A stretch of DNA of 45,319 nt, taken from contig PLBS01000092.1 in assembly GCA_003134595.1 (NCBI GenBank), forward strand, positions 1 through 45,319. Direction: 5' to 3'. The stretch comes from Gallionella sp. (GTDB lineage: Bacteria; Pseudomonadota; Gammaproteobacteria; Burkholderiales; Gallionellaceae). Within the stretch, counting starts at the first letter, position 1. Each line of letters begins with the position of its first letter. Position numbers and translations under genes: made by a program. The notes beneath the pieces are model-generated. The model ran no database searches. It was not told where the DNA came from and was given only the letters and a program-made list of their open reading frames with translations. This document shows, one piece after another, positions 11,556 to 19,663 of this stretch.

Positions 11556-12662
11556 ATGCAAACGGATTTCCTGATCGTCGGCGGCGGCGTGGTCGGTCTG
11601 ACCAGCGCACAAGTCCTGCTGCAAGCGGGTTATCGTGTGACGCTGGTCGAGCGCGGCACAACAGGACGGGAAGCATCCTGGGCAGGCGGCGGCATCCTCT
11701 CGCCATTATGCCCTTGGGATTATAAAGAGGCTGTCACGCGCCTTGCGCTACGCGGTATGAGCATGTTCAGTGAGGCTGCCGCCACGCTGCATGCCTCCAC
11801 CGGCATCGATCCTGAATATCAACGCAGCGGTATGTTGCTGTTGCCGCCTTACCAGGCGGAGCTTGCCACGCAATGGTGCGCGCAACATCAAGTTGCGTTG
11901 CAGCATGTCAACCCCCTTCCCAACCCTTCCCCCGGAGGGAGAAGGGCTTTGCTTCCCTCTCCCTCCGGGGGAGGGATTGAGGGAGGGGGTTTGCTGTTGC
12001 CGGAAGTCGCACAAGTGCGCAATCCGCGTTTGCTGCATGCGCTGCGTAAGCGTGTGGAAATGCTTGGCGGCATGATTCTCGAACAACATGAAGTGCAAAA
12101 GTTCGAGATTGCAGGTGAGCGTGTCGTTGCGTTACAAACCACGCAAGGAAAATTCGGTGCGGATGCCTACATAGTAGCGGCGGGCGCATGGAGTAAAACG
12201 TTGTTGGGCGAACATGCGCTCAACATGGACATCCGTCCGATACGCGGACAAATTCTATTGTTCAAGTTCGATGCTCCGCCGTTCCAGCAAATCCTGCTCA
12301 AAGAAAATCTGTATTTCATCCCGCGTCGCGATGGACATGTGCTGGTGGGCAGCACGCTGGAAGATGTCGGCTTTGACAAGTCCACCACCGTAGATGCGCG
12401 TGACGATCTTATGCGACGCATGCGCGAGATATTTCCGGGCTGGCGTGACCGGATGCCGGTGCAACATTGGGCAGGCTTCCGTCCCGGTTCACCGGATAAC
12501 ATCCCCACCATCGGACGTCATCCGCATCTCACAAACCTCTATGCCAACAGCGGACATTTCCGTTACGGGGTGACTATGTCCTTTGCCAGCGCGGCGCTGT
12601 TGCTCAATGAGATCGAAGGCAAGCCGCAACCTTTTTCGGTAGCGGAATACCGCTGGCACTAA
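11556..12662 (+). CDS. thiO: Glycine oxidase ThiO-like FAD oxidoreductase
   Basis: N-terminal 'DFLIVGGGVVGLTSAQVLLQAGYRVTLVERG', 'REASWAGGGILSPL', C-terminal 'HWAGFRPGSPDNIPTIGRHP'. Contains an in-frame palindromic insertion (11912-11990). Confidence 0.87.
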   Translation: MQTDFLIVGGGVVGLTSAQVLLQAGYRVTLVERGTTGREASWAGGGILSPLCPWDYKEAVTRLALRGMSMFSEAAATLHASTGIDPEYQRSGMLLLPPYQAELATQWCAQHQVALQHVNPLPNPSPGGRRALLPSPSGGGIEGGGLLLPEVAQVRNPRLLHALRKRVEMLGGMILEQHEVQKFEIAGERVVALQTTQGKFGADAYIVAAGAWSKTLLGEHALNMDIRPIRGQILLFKFDAPPFQQILLKENLYFIPRRDGHVLVGSTLEDVGFDKSTTVDARDDLMRRMREIFPGWRDRMPVQHWAGFRPGSPDNIPTIGRHPHLTNLYANSGHFRYGVTMSFASAALLLNEIEGKPQPFSVAEYRWH

Positions 12663-12696
12663 GCGCTGTGCGTCCTCTATAATCGCCCCCGTTTGT

Positions 12697-12772
12697 GCTG
12701 GAGTAGCTCAGTTGGTAGAGCAACGCACTCGTAACGCGTAGGTCGGAGGTTCGATTCCTCTCTCCAGCACCA
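12697..12772 (+). tRNA. tRNA-Thr (anticodon CGT), CCA encoded
   Basis: GCTGGAG acceptor / CTCCAGC, D-arm GCTCAGTTGGTAGAGC, anticodon loop CTCGTAA, T-arm GGAGGTTCGATTCCTC, 3' ACCA. Confidence 0.93.
12724..12772. repeat. attL: 49-bp direct repeat of tRNA-Thr 3' end
   Basis: CGCACTCGTAACGCGTAGGTCGGAGGTTCGATTCCTCTCTCCAGCACCA identical to 43655-43703. Confidence 0.95.
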
Positions 12773-12776
12773 TATT

Positions 12777-12812
12777 AAAGCCCGCAAATACATTGTGTTA
12801 GCGGGCTTTTTC
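12777..12812 (+). terminator. Rho-independent terminator after tRNA-Thr (supplied by the element)
   Basis: AAAGCCCGC aaatacattgtgtta GCGGGCTTTTTCTTT. Confidence 0.8.
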
Positions 12813-12867
12813 TTTGTCTAGATTTTCCCCGGTTTTCCCCGATTTATACCCATTTGCCACAGTTCAT

Positions 12868-12885
12868 TGTGGCAAAATTGTGGCA
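12868..12885. promoter_or_regulatory. Candidate integrase arm-type site, left
   Basis: TGTGGCAAAATTGTGGCA, identical 18-mer at 43566-43583 near attR. Confidence 0.55.
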
Positions 12886-13199
12886 TGACTATGGCAGTTA
12901 TTATCCTGTTGCGTATATATACAAAAAAATAGGATAATAAAAGCGAACAGACCAGGCCGCGCCATTCGCGGCAGAGGATTGAAGCCAGGACTGCCACCAC
13001 CCGCCCAGAAATGGGGCTTGCAACTTCGAAAGGAGGGGATAAACGGCCTTACGTCTCACTCACCTTTATTGGGTGAATGGCGATAAGGGTAAACGGACCT
13101 GCACCGATGTAATCTCAAACTCCCCAACCCGTACATCACAGGCGAGATGTGCATGTAAATGCGGCGCGCTTGCGCGCCCCGCAATTTGGGAGCCTGTTC

Positions 13200-13544
13200 A
13201 TGGACCAACATCATCTCGCTTTGCCGCATACAGTCGCGGCACACTTCAATTTTCTAACACAGCAATTCCCCGGAAAACTTTTAATTACGCCGGTCGAGGC
13301 GGGCGGGGTGCTGGGCTTCAGCAAACCTGCAAGCTACAAACGTGTTTGCAACGGCGGGCGACAAGACTTTCCGAAATTTGTTATTTGCAGCGGGCGCAAG
13401 ATGGTGCGTCTCATCGACCTTGCAGAGTACCTGGACCGACTAACCAATACTCCCAGCACCACACCATCCGCGCCCGCGCATGGTAAGCGAACGAGAGGCC
13501 GCCCTACAAAGGCCGAGCAGATAGCACGAGCGCAGCAGAAATGA
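13200..13544 (+). CDS. Small putative DNA-binding/regulatory protein upstream of trfA-like gene
   Basis: ATG start; 'LLITPVEAGGVLGFSKPASYKRVCNGG...FPKFVICSGRKMVRLIDLAEYLDRL' resembles AlpA/PrtN-type HTH layout; stop overlaps next start. Confidence 0.6.
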   Translation: MDQHHLALPHTVAAHFNFLTQQFPGKLLITPVEAGGVLGFSKPASYKRVCNGGRQDFPKFVICSGRKMVRLIDLAEYLDRLTNTPSTTPSAPAHGKRTRGRPTKAEQIARAQQK

Positions 13545-14455
13545 CATCCGGCCAAGGCCGAGGCGGTGCCCCGTTGAAAGCCGCCGAAGAGCTCGGCTCC
13601 GGCTTGGAGGTGTTAAATCCTCCGAACGCTGTCGCGCGTGCAACAAAACTATGGGAGGCCGAAAAATCCAGACAGCGGCATCAGAGCAAACCACTGCCGC
13701 CAACCGTGGCGCAGCTTCCGTTATGGGCCGACACGCTACGTTGCTTGCCTAACGAAATTTTCCGTTCCGCTCTGTTCAATGCCCGTAACCGCAATCAGGC
13801 CCGCGCCTACCTTAAGCAATCCGAAATCACTGTGATCGGTGAAGGCCGCATTACCTTCACTGGCGAGGAGTTGCGACAAGACGATGAAACGGTGTGGCTG
13901 CAACTGATACACATAGCGAAGGAACTCCCTCTAGGGCAGACCGTTGAGTTCACGCCTTACAGCCTTTGCAAAGCTATTCGCTGGCCTATAGATGGCAGCA
14001 GTTATACGCGCTTGCGCGGCTGTCTTGATCGGATGCAGGCAACATCCCTGGCGGTCGTTTCCAAGCGGCTAAAAGAGGGGGTGAGCATATCCATGATTCC
14101 CATATTCAAGTGGAAGGACAATGAGACAGGCCGAGCATTGCGACTCTATCGAGTTCAGGTTGCGCCGCAGCTTATGGATTTGTTCGGGGACGTGCATTAC
14201 ACCTATTTGGAGTGGGAGCAGCGCCTGGCCTTACCGGTTGGCATTGCCACGTGGTTGCATGGATATTTAGCCAGTCATCGCCAGCCCTATCCCATCAAAA
14301 TCGACACCATCAAGAACGGTGCAGGCATGACTACAGAACGAACTGCCAAGGGTCGTGAGTTAGTAGAGAAAGCGTTACACGAACTGATGATTGTGGGGTT
14401 CCTTGCCTCATGGGAGATTGTTGGCGAGCTGATCCATGTGAAGCGGAAGTTTTGA
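13541..14455 (+). CDS. TrfA-like plasmid replication initiator
   Basis: 'LPNEIFRSALFNARNRNQ', 'ITFTGEELRQDDETVWLQLIHIAKELPLGQTVEFTPYSLCKAIRWPIDGSSYTRLRGCLDRMQATSLA', 'WLHGYLASHRQPYPIKIDTIK' parallel IncP TrfA. Confidence 0.85.
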   Translation: MTSGQGRGGAPLKAAEELGSGLEVLNPPNAVARATKLWEAEKSRQRHQSKPLPPTVAQLPLWADTLRCLPNEIFRSALFNARNRNQARAYLKQSEITVIGEGRITFTGEELRQDDETVWLQLIHIAKELPLGQTVEFTPYSLCKAIRWPIDGSSYTRLRGCLDRMQATSLAVVSKRLKEGVSISMIPIFKWKDNETGRALRLYRVQVAPQLMDLFGDVHYTYLEWEQRLALPVGIATWLHGYLASHRQPYPIKIDTIKNGAGMTTERTAKGRELVEKALHELMIVGFLASWEIVGELIHVKRKF

Positions 14456-14466
14456 GAGACCATGGA

Positions 14467-14562
14467 CTATTGTGTTTAGAGGGACGGCGAAGGTGAGCGG
14501 CTATTGTGTTTAGAGGGGCGGTTTATTGTGTTTAGAAGGATGGGCTATTGTGTTTAGAGGGA
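14467..14562 (+). repeat. Four direct iteron repeats (core TATTGTGTTTAGA)
   Basis: Copies begin at 14467, 14501, 14523 and 14545 (offsets 34, 22, 22 bp), directly 3' of the trfA-like gene. Confidence 0.92.
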
Positions 14563-14655
14563 TGGCCAAAATTTGGAAACCATGCATTGACGGGGCTTGC
14601 GGGACTTTTTCAATACCTGCTAACCGTTTTTTAACCATTATTTAACCTCACGCCT

Positions 14656-14664
14656 TGTGGATAA
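14656..14664 (-). promoter_or_regulatory. DnaA box (TTATCCACA on minus strand)
   Basis: Plus strand TGTGGATAA; preceded by AT-rich TAACCGTTTTTTAACCATTATTTAACC. Confidence 0.75.
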
Positions 14665-14780
14665 CTCACCGGATTTTCCCAATGCGCGAGAAGCACGGGA
14701 CTCCCCCATAAAGACAAGCCGCCTGTGCGGCTTGGGCTATTGGGAGGTACGCCACGGACACAGGTACACGAACCGCAGCG

Positions 14781-14830
14781 CGGCAAGCCGCTTGCGTCCC
14801 CTATGCACCGTCTGCGCCTTCGGCTTGCCG
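14781..14830. repeat. 10-bp inverted repeat CGGCAAGCCG...CGGCTTGCCG
   Basis: Perfect arms 14781-14790 and 14821-14830, just upstream of the replication-relaxation-like gene. Confidence 0.7.
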
Positions 14831-14918
14831 GGGGCAAAGGGGTGTCGCTAGCGCTCCATTCGTGAGAACGATCCAGATACGCAAAACTTTTAAACCCGTC
14901 TACCAGAGAGAGACAAAC

Positions 14919-15704
14919 ATGAGTACAAAATTACACCCGGCGCTGAAAATGACCTACACGGAAAAAATTGAGCGCGCCGCTCATAAACGTGCGGTGCTGC
15001 TGGACTTCCTGGCGTCCGGCGAGGTGTTCACTACCGTTGCCATGGCGGCGGAGCTGTTGCAAATAAGTGAACAAACCGTCCAGCCGATGTTGAAGCGCCT
15101 TGTTGCCGAACAGATTTTGAGGGTGGACACGAAGGCAGTACCGTTTTCAAAACTGAAATTGTATGGCATCACTGTGCATGGCCTCGCACTGACGGAATCT
15201 GCTGATCCAAAGTGCAATGAATTCAGGGTGGGGAGAACCAATTCCAAATTTTTGGATCACCATCTTGATTGTCAATTGGTAAGAATAGTTATGCAGCAGC
15301 GCAACGGTTGGACCAACTGGGTGCCTGACAAACTCCTCAAAATGGAGAACTCCAAGCGTTTAAACACAATTCCAGACGGTCTGGCCACCATGCCGGACGG
15401 GTGTCGGGTCGCGGTGGAAATCGAGCGCAACATAAAGTCAAAACCCCGCATGACGGATATGGTAGCTGGGCATATTCACCAAATGGTGAAGGGGCATTAC
15501 TCAAAGGTCTATTTTTTCACCCCGCACCTGGCTGCGCTGAAACGGGTCTTTAAATCTGTCGAGGTGATCAAGATGGACGGCTTCTTCGTAAAAATATCAG
15601 CATATCATCGCAGCCGATTCATCCTTATGGATATCCGCATGTTGAAAAACACGGTTAAACCTGGAAACTCGGTTAGCAATGTGATAATTGATCTCTCCCT
15701 GTGA
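14919..15704 (+). CDS. Replication-relaxation-like protein (wHTH N-terminus, 'PDG...VEIER' domain)
   Basis: 'RAVLLDFLASGEVFTTVAMAAELLQISEQTVQPMLKRL' wHTH followed by 'IPDGLATMPDGCRVAVEIERNIKSKPRMTDMVAGHIHQM...YFFTP'. RBS-like GAGAGAG before ATG. Confidence 0.5.
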   Translation: MSTKLHPALKMTYTEKIERAAHKRAVLLDFLASGEVFTTVAMAAELLQISEQTVQPMLKRLVAEQILRVDTKAVPFSKLKLYGITVHGLALTESADPKCNEFRVGRTNSKFLDHHLDCQLVRIVMQQRNGWTNWVPDKLLKMENSKRLNTIPDGLATMPDGCRVAVEIERNIKSKPRMTDMVAGHIHQMVKGHYSKVYFFTPHLAALKRVFKSVEVIKMDGFFVKISAYHRSRFILMDIRMLKNTVKPGNSVSNVIIDLSL

Positions 15705-15706
15705 AT

Positions 15707-15756
15707 GATGCCGTGGGTGTTGCGAATGTTGGTATACATTCGACACCCACGGCATC
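15707..15756. repeat. Long imperfect hairpin (14-bp perfect outer stem)
   Basis: GATGCCGTGGGTGTTGCGAATGT / ACATTCGACACCCACGGCATC, loop TGGTAT; no T-tract. Confidence 0.85.
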
Positions 15757-15971
15757 TCTCCCCTCGCATCTATCCACGGCATCTCCATGCCTTGCTGCTC
15801 CCCGTTCCGAGCTGCGCTCAGCGAGGAAATCGGAAGGCATGGCATAGCGCCAAAGGCCGCGCTACACAAGCATTAAAGCATCTCTAGGGACGTGGCTGGG
15901 AAGCGCCCCTTTTCGCTGTCGCTCAACCCGAGCAAGTCAACTGCGCGGAAGTCCCCGAAAAACCGCGCTGC

Positions 15972-16418
15972 GCGCTCGGGCAACCCGATTCAGACGTCGA
16001 TTTTTCGCTGTGCTCAAAACCGCCTTGAATCAGGTTGCCCGAGCGCTCGCGGACGATGAAACTGTCCTTCGCTTCGGGAACTTCCGGGGCTTCGCCCCCA
16101 CTGGATTTTCGGTCTTGGTGCGCGATGAAGCCGCTTACAAGACGCTCAAATTCCAGCGGCTCCCCCGGATCCTTCCGCTGGCGCTACAGGAGGATTTCGC
16201 TTGTCGCTCATCCCCAATTCGCACGATGAGACTGTGCGAATCGGTGCCCCTGCGCCCTGCGGTTGCCAAAATAAAAATCCACGTCAAAACCAGAACCGGT
16301 TGGCAGACTGGGCACCTTTGCCCTATGCCTGTTTTTGACTGACGCGCTCCGCTTGTCTCCGGTGTTCAGGAAACCGGGCTGGACGATGAAACTGTCCAGT
16401 CCGTTTCCTGAAATCCGG
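15972..16418. repeat. Cluster of nested inverted repeats; three hairpins with conserved GATGARACT loop
   Basis: IR 15972-15992/16026-16046 (20/21 match); hairpins 16051-16067, 16217-16241, 16379-16399; further IRs 16153-16181, 16283-16293/16329-16339, 16365-16374/16403-16412. Confidence 0.85.
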
Positions 16419-16694
16419 TGGAACGAGCGGCTTGTTATTGGATACAAGTAATCAATTAGCAGTAAGCGGTTAGTGGTTATCCATTACATGTTTCGGAAAT
16501 GCCTTGCTTAATCCAGTAGCAACGTCAATCAAGAATGGCACGGTAAGCTACCTTATACAATTTCGGTTATTATCGAAACCCTCACCGATCCCGACTGTCA
16601 GCAGCTTCAATGGCCTCGCCGAATCTGCCTGGACGTTCGTTGGGTTGTTGCCGAATTCCAAGGTGCGTACCCGCACTACTGAAAGTTATCGTAT

Positions 16695-17765
16695 ATGAAT
16701 AAGCAAGCACCAGAGATTTTTCAACGCCCCCTCACATCGCTCGATCTGACCGGCTTGCCGCCAACCACCGACGCGGGGTTTGAGGAAGCGGTCATCATGC
16801 AGTACGCCATGCAATACGCTGCAAAGGGCTGGACTGCGGCGGTGGTCGTTAGCGACGGGATGGTGCGCGTTGTCGCGGTGCCGCAACAGGGGATTGAGCC
16901 AAAAACTTACCTGATGGGACTGCTCCATCACGGCTATATCGAAGATGCGCTACCGGGTTTGGAAGCTATGTATGGCATGGTTGATGATCCAGACATTTGC
17001 TTCAACTACGGCGTAGCCCTTTCCGAGCTTGGCCGCGTCGAGGAATCGTTGACACCATTGAACAAGTGCCTCAACCTCGATCCGAGTTACGACAACGCCG
17101 CCATCGCCATCGGGGTTTCATACTCCAAACTGGAACGCTACGACGAGGCAGAACTCGTGCTCAAGGCGGCAGCGAAAATCCAGCCGGATAATGCCCTCGT
17201 CAAACAGAACCTCGCTGCGACTTTGGCTCGGTCTGGAAAGTATGCGGAGGCGTCGCCGTATTTCCGCCAAGCCGCTTCGCTGGCGCCTGATAACCCAGCG
17301 GTGCTGATGGGGTTGGCGCACTGCCTCGACTCGATGGATGCGCACCGAAAGGAAGCGCTGAAGGTCTACAAAGACGTGGTGAAACGGTTTCCGGATTCGC
17401 AATTCGCGGAAGCGGCCAAGCAGATTTTGAATCGGGCCGGGCAGACGGATCTCCGCAAGGTCGTGGATAACGGGCATCGCCCGGATGCGGTTGAATACAT
17501 GATGGGTGCCATGAAGCGGTTCGCCGAAATTCCGCGTGAGCAAGTCGGGCGTGTGGCCATGGAGATCGCTCGGCTTGGTGAGACCGGGCTGGAAATCAAC
17601 AATCCCTTGAAGCGCTATTCGCTCACCAACCTCGACGGGGATTTTTCTGGTCTGCAACTCCTTTGCTACATGCACGTTGGCATGGCGCTATTCGATCCGA
17701 GAGTGGATTGCGGCTCCGGGTTGCAGCGTGAGTACGAGATGGCCAAGGGGATCATCGGCAAGTGA
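16695..17765 (+). CDS. Tetratricopeptide repeat protein
   Basis: 'CFNYGVALSELGRVEESLTPLNKCLNLDPSYDNAAIAIGVSYSKLERYDEAELVLKAAAKIQPDNALVKQNLAATLARSGKYAEASPYFRQAASLAPDNP'. Confidence 0.88.
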   Translation: MNKQAPEIFQRPLTSLDLTGLPPTTDAGFEEAVIMQYAMQYAAKGWTAAVVVSDGMVRVVAVPQQGIEPKTYLMGLLHHGYIEDALPGLEAMYGMVDDPDICFNYGVALSELGRVEESLTPLNKCLNLDPSYDNAAIAIGVSYSKLERYDEAELVLKAAAKIQPDNALVKQNLAATLARSGKYAEASPYFRQAASLAPDNPAVLMGLAHCLDSMDAHRKEALKVYKDVVKRFPDSQFAEAAKQILNRAGQTDLRKVVDNGHRPDAVEYMMGAMKRFAEIPREQVGRVAMEIARLGETGLEINNPLKRYSLTNLDGDFSGLQLLCYMHVGMALFDPRVDCGSGLQREYEMAKGIIGK

Positions 17766-18421
17766 CCCACACCGCCATCTTCGCCGAGCTTGAAGTTGCT
17801 GAACAGGCAGGGCCATTACTTCCAGGCTTGCCTGCCGCTTCATATCCTTCTGGTGACCTGTTGGATGAAGCAGATGAATTCGATGTGCTCTACCACCAAC
17901 GCCGCCACTACAACCGGGAATTCGGCTTCTGCCTATTTACGGCAGAATGCATTTTATCTCTGGCTGTCCTGTGCAAAGGTAAAAAGGTGATCGAAGCCGG
18001 TAGTGGTTCCGGCTGGCTTGCCGACCAGCTTGCGCGACAGGGGATAGCAATCACTGCCGCCGACTGGACGGACTATCGGCAAGCTCGCGAGACGAAGCGC
18101 GGTTATCCAATGCGATCAGTGTATCGCCTCGATCACCACGGCGATGCTGTTGCGCTGCTGCCAGGCAGTTTCGACTTGGTGCTGCTGGTCTGGCCGAACC
18201 ATGACACGCCGTTCGGCGAACAGGTCGCTCACGCGATGCGCTCAGGACAGGTTATGATTCTAGAAGGCGAAGAGAAAGGTGGCAACACTGCAACCGAAAA
18301 GTTTTTCGATGTGCTCAGCGCCGATTTCGAACGCCTCGACGCCGAGACGCTGGCGCTTAACGAATATCACCGCACGTTCCCAGGTTTGCACGACCGGTGG
18401 CAAATATTGAGGAAAAAATGA
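17762..18421 (+). CDS. SAM-dependent methyltransferase-like protein
   Basis: GTG start overlapping upstream stop; 'KKVIEAGSGSGWLADQLARQGIAITAAD' motif I. Confidence 0.72.
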   Translation: MTHTAIFAELEVAEQAGPLLPGLPAASYPSGDLLDEADEFDVLYHQRRHYNREFGFCLFTAECILSLAVLCKGKKVIEAGSGSGWLADQLARQGIAITAADWTDYRQARETKRGYPMRSVYRLDHHGDAVALLPGSFDLVLLVWPNHDTPFGEQVAHAMRSGQVMILEGEEKGGNTATEKFFDVLSADFERLDAETLALNEYHRTFPGLHDRWQILRKK

Positions 18422-18954
18422 TTGAGGCACCCATTAGTACTCCACCGCAAGCGTACATGGACATCATCAGTTCGCTGATCGACAAAGCGCGGGAACTTCT
18501 GGATGCCGGTGAAAAACTTCAGGCGTTTGCTTTCGTTGGCAATCTGACCTCCAAGCAGGTCATCCCAGTGATGATTCAGCCTGGAAGCGTCGAGGACAAA
18601 GATCAGTCTGCGCGGACGATCCAGTCAGCGGCGTTGGCATTGGAGGCTGATTTTGTGTTTGCGATCATGGAAGCATGGACGCTTCGGCCAGACAAAATGC
18701 GCCAAATGAATGCGATCCTCGACAAGTTTGGAAGCATAAGCGCCTCGCCCTATGCGATAGATACGTGCTCGCTTATGCTGGAAACGAGGCATGGGGTGTG
18801 GGCCGCACAACCGCAGATCAAGCCCAAGGGAATTTCCAAGAAGAAACGGACAATTGGGGTAGTCGAGTTCCGCTATTTCACGGAAGCCGAAGGCCGATTT
18901 GCACATCTGCTACCCAAGAAGGAAGGCGACGAGCCACCGACGATTTTACATTGA
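18418..18954 (+). CDS. Hypothetical protein, third gene of the TPR operon
   Basis: ATGA overlap with upstream stop; 178 aa; C-terminus PPTILH* recurs at 25775. Confidence 0.75.
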   Translation: MIEAPISTPPQAYMDIISSLIDKARELLDAGEKLQAFAFVGNLTSKQVIPVMIQPGSVEDKDQSARTIQSAALALEADFVFAIMEAWTLRPDKMRQMNAILDKFGSISASPYAIDTCSLMLETRHGVWAAQPQIKPKGISKKKRTIGVVEFRYFTEAEGRFAHLLPKKEGDEPPTILH

Positions 18955-19026
18955 TTCACTGCAGGATGCGCCGATGAGACTTCTTCTACATCGTTAGACA
19001 ATTCTGTCCAAGGGGAGATAATAAAA

Positions 19027-19515
19027 ATGGGTTTAATTGTTTTGCTGTTGGTTGTTGTCGTAGCTGTGGTGGTCTTTTTAGCTTTTCTCAAAGCAAAGGG
19101 GCAGGGTGGCATTGGCGATCTGGCTTGGCCCTTCTACGCAAAAAAGCCTCTCTCGCAACCTGAGCAAGTTCTCTACTTCCGACTTGTTCAAGCTCTACCA
19201 GAGCATATTATCCTTGCCCAAGTTCAGCTTTCTCGTTTGCTCGGCGTCAAAAAAGGTAACAACTATCAGGCTTGGTTTAACCGCATCAACCGCATGAGCG
19301 CTGATTTCGTAGTGTGCAATAAGGATTCGAGCATTGTCGCCGTCATCGAACTTGATGATGCAACGCACCAGAAAGAAGATCGACAGGCCGCAGATGCAAA
19401 AAAGGACAAGGCATTGGCGTCAGCCAATGTCCTTGTAATTCGCTGGCAGGCCAAGGCAATCCCAGATGTTGCCAACATCCAATCTACTTTTATGAATAAC
19501 ACTACGGTCAAGTAG
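19027..19515 (+). CDS. DUF2726-like protein with N-terminal TM segment
   Basis: 'LIVLLLVVVVAVVVFLAFL' TM; 'LSQPEQVLYFRLVQALPEHIILAQVQLSRLL...SADFVVCNKDSSIVAVIELDDATHQ' DUF2726 pattern. Confidence 0.82.
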   Translation: MGLIVLLLVVVVAVVVFLAFLKAKGQGGIGDLAWPFYAKKPLSQPEQVLYFRLVQALPEHIILAQVQLSRLLGVKKGNNYQAWFNRINRMSADFVVCNKDSSIVAVIELDDATHQKEDRQAADAKKDKALASANVLVIRWQAKAIPDVANIQSTFMNNTTVK

Positions 19516-19543
19516 GGCGCGCCACTTGAATGTTGAAGGGCAG

Positions 19544-19578
19544 CTTCTAAGAAAGCAATCAACATGAGCGGTAGGCAG
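19544..19578 (+). repeat. Scar repeat R1, copy a
   Basis: CTTCTAAGAAAGCAATCAACATGAGCGGTAGGCAG; degenerate copy at 25693-25726. Confidence 0.7.
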
Positions 19579-19663
19579 ATTGGTGTCAGGAAGAGACATT
19601 CGCACCTGTCCGTACTATGATGCACATGCGGACAGACAAAATTGAGGGGCTATCGAGGAATAT

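Noticed and set aside
10575-11624. 349-aa minus-strand ORF opposite ispH
   Set aside because: Shadow ORF; ispH on the plus strand is unambiguous.
14467-14562. CRISPR array
   Set aside because: Repeat unit is short (~17 bp) with 5-17 bp gaps and lies next to a TrfA-like gene; iterons fit better and no cas genes are present.
16010-16342. 110-aa ORF over the inverted-repeat cluster
   Set aside because: No family resemblance, no clear RBS, and its sequence is explained by nested palindromes; treated as non-coding.
16051-16399. Hammerhead ribozyme or attC integron sites
   Set aside because: GATGARACT resembles part of the CUGAUGA...GAAA core, but there is no stem II between the two boxes; no GTTRRRY/RYYYAAC core pairs for attC.
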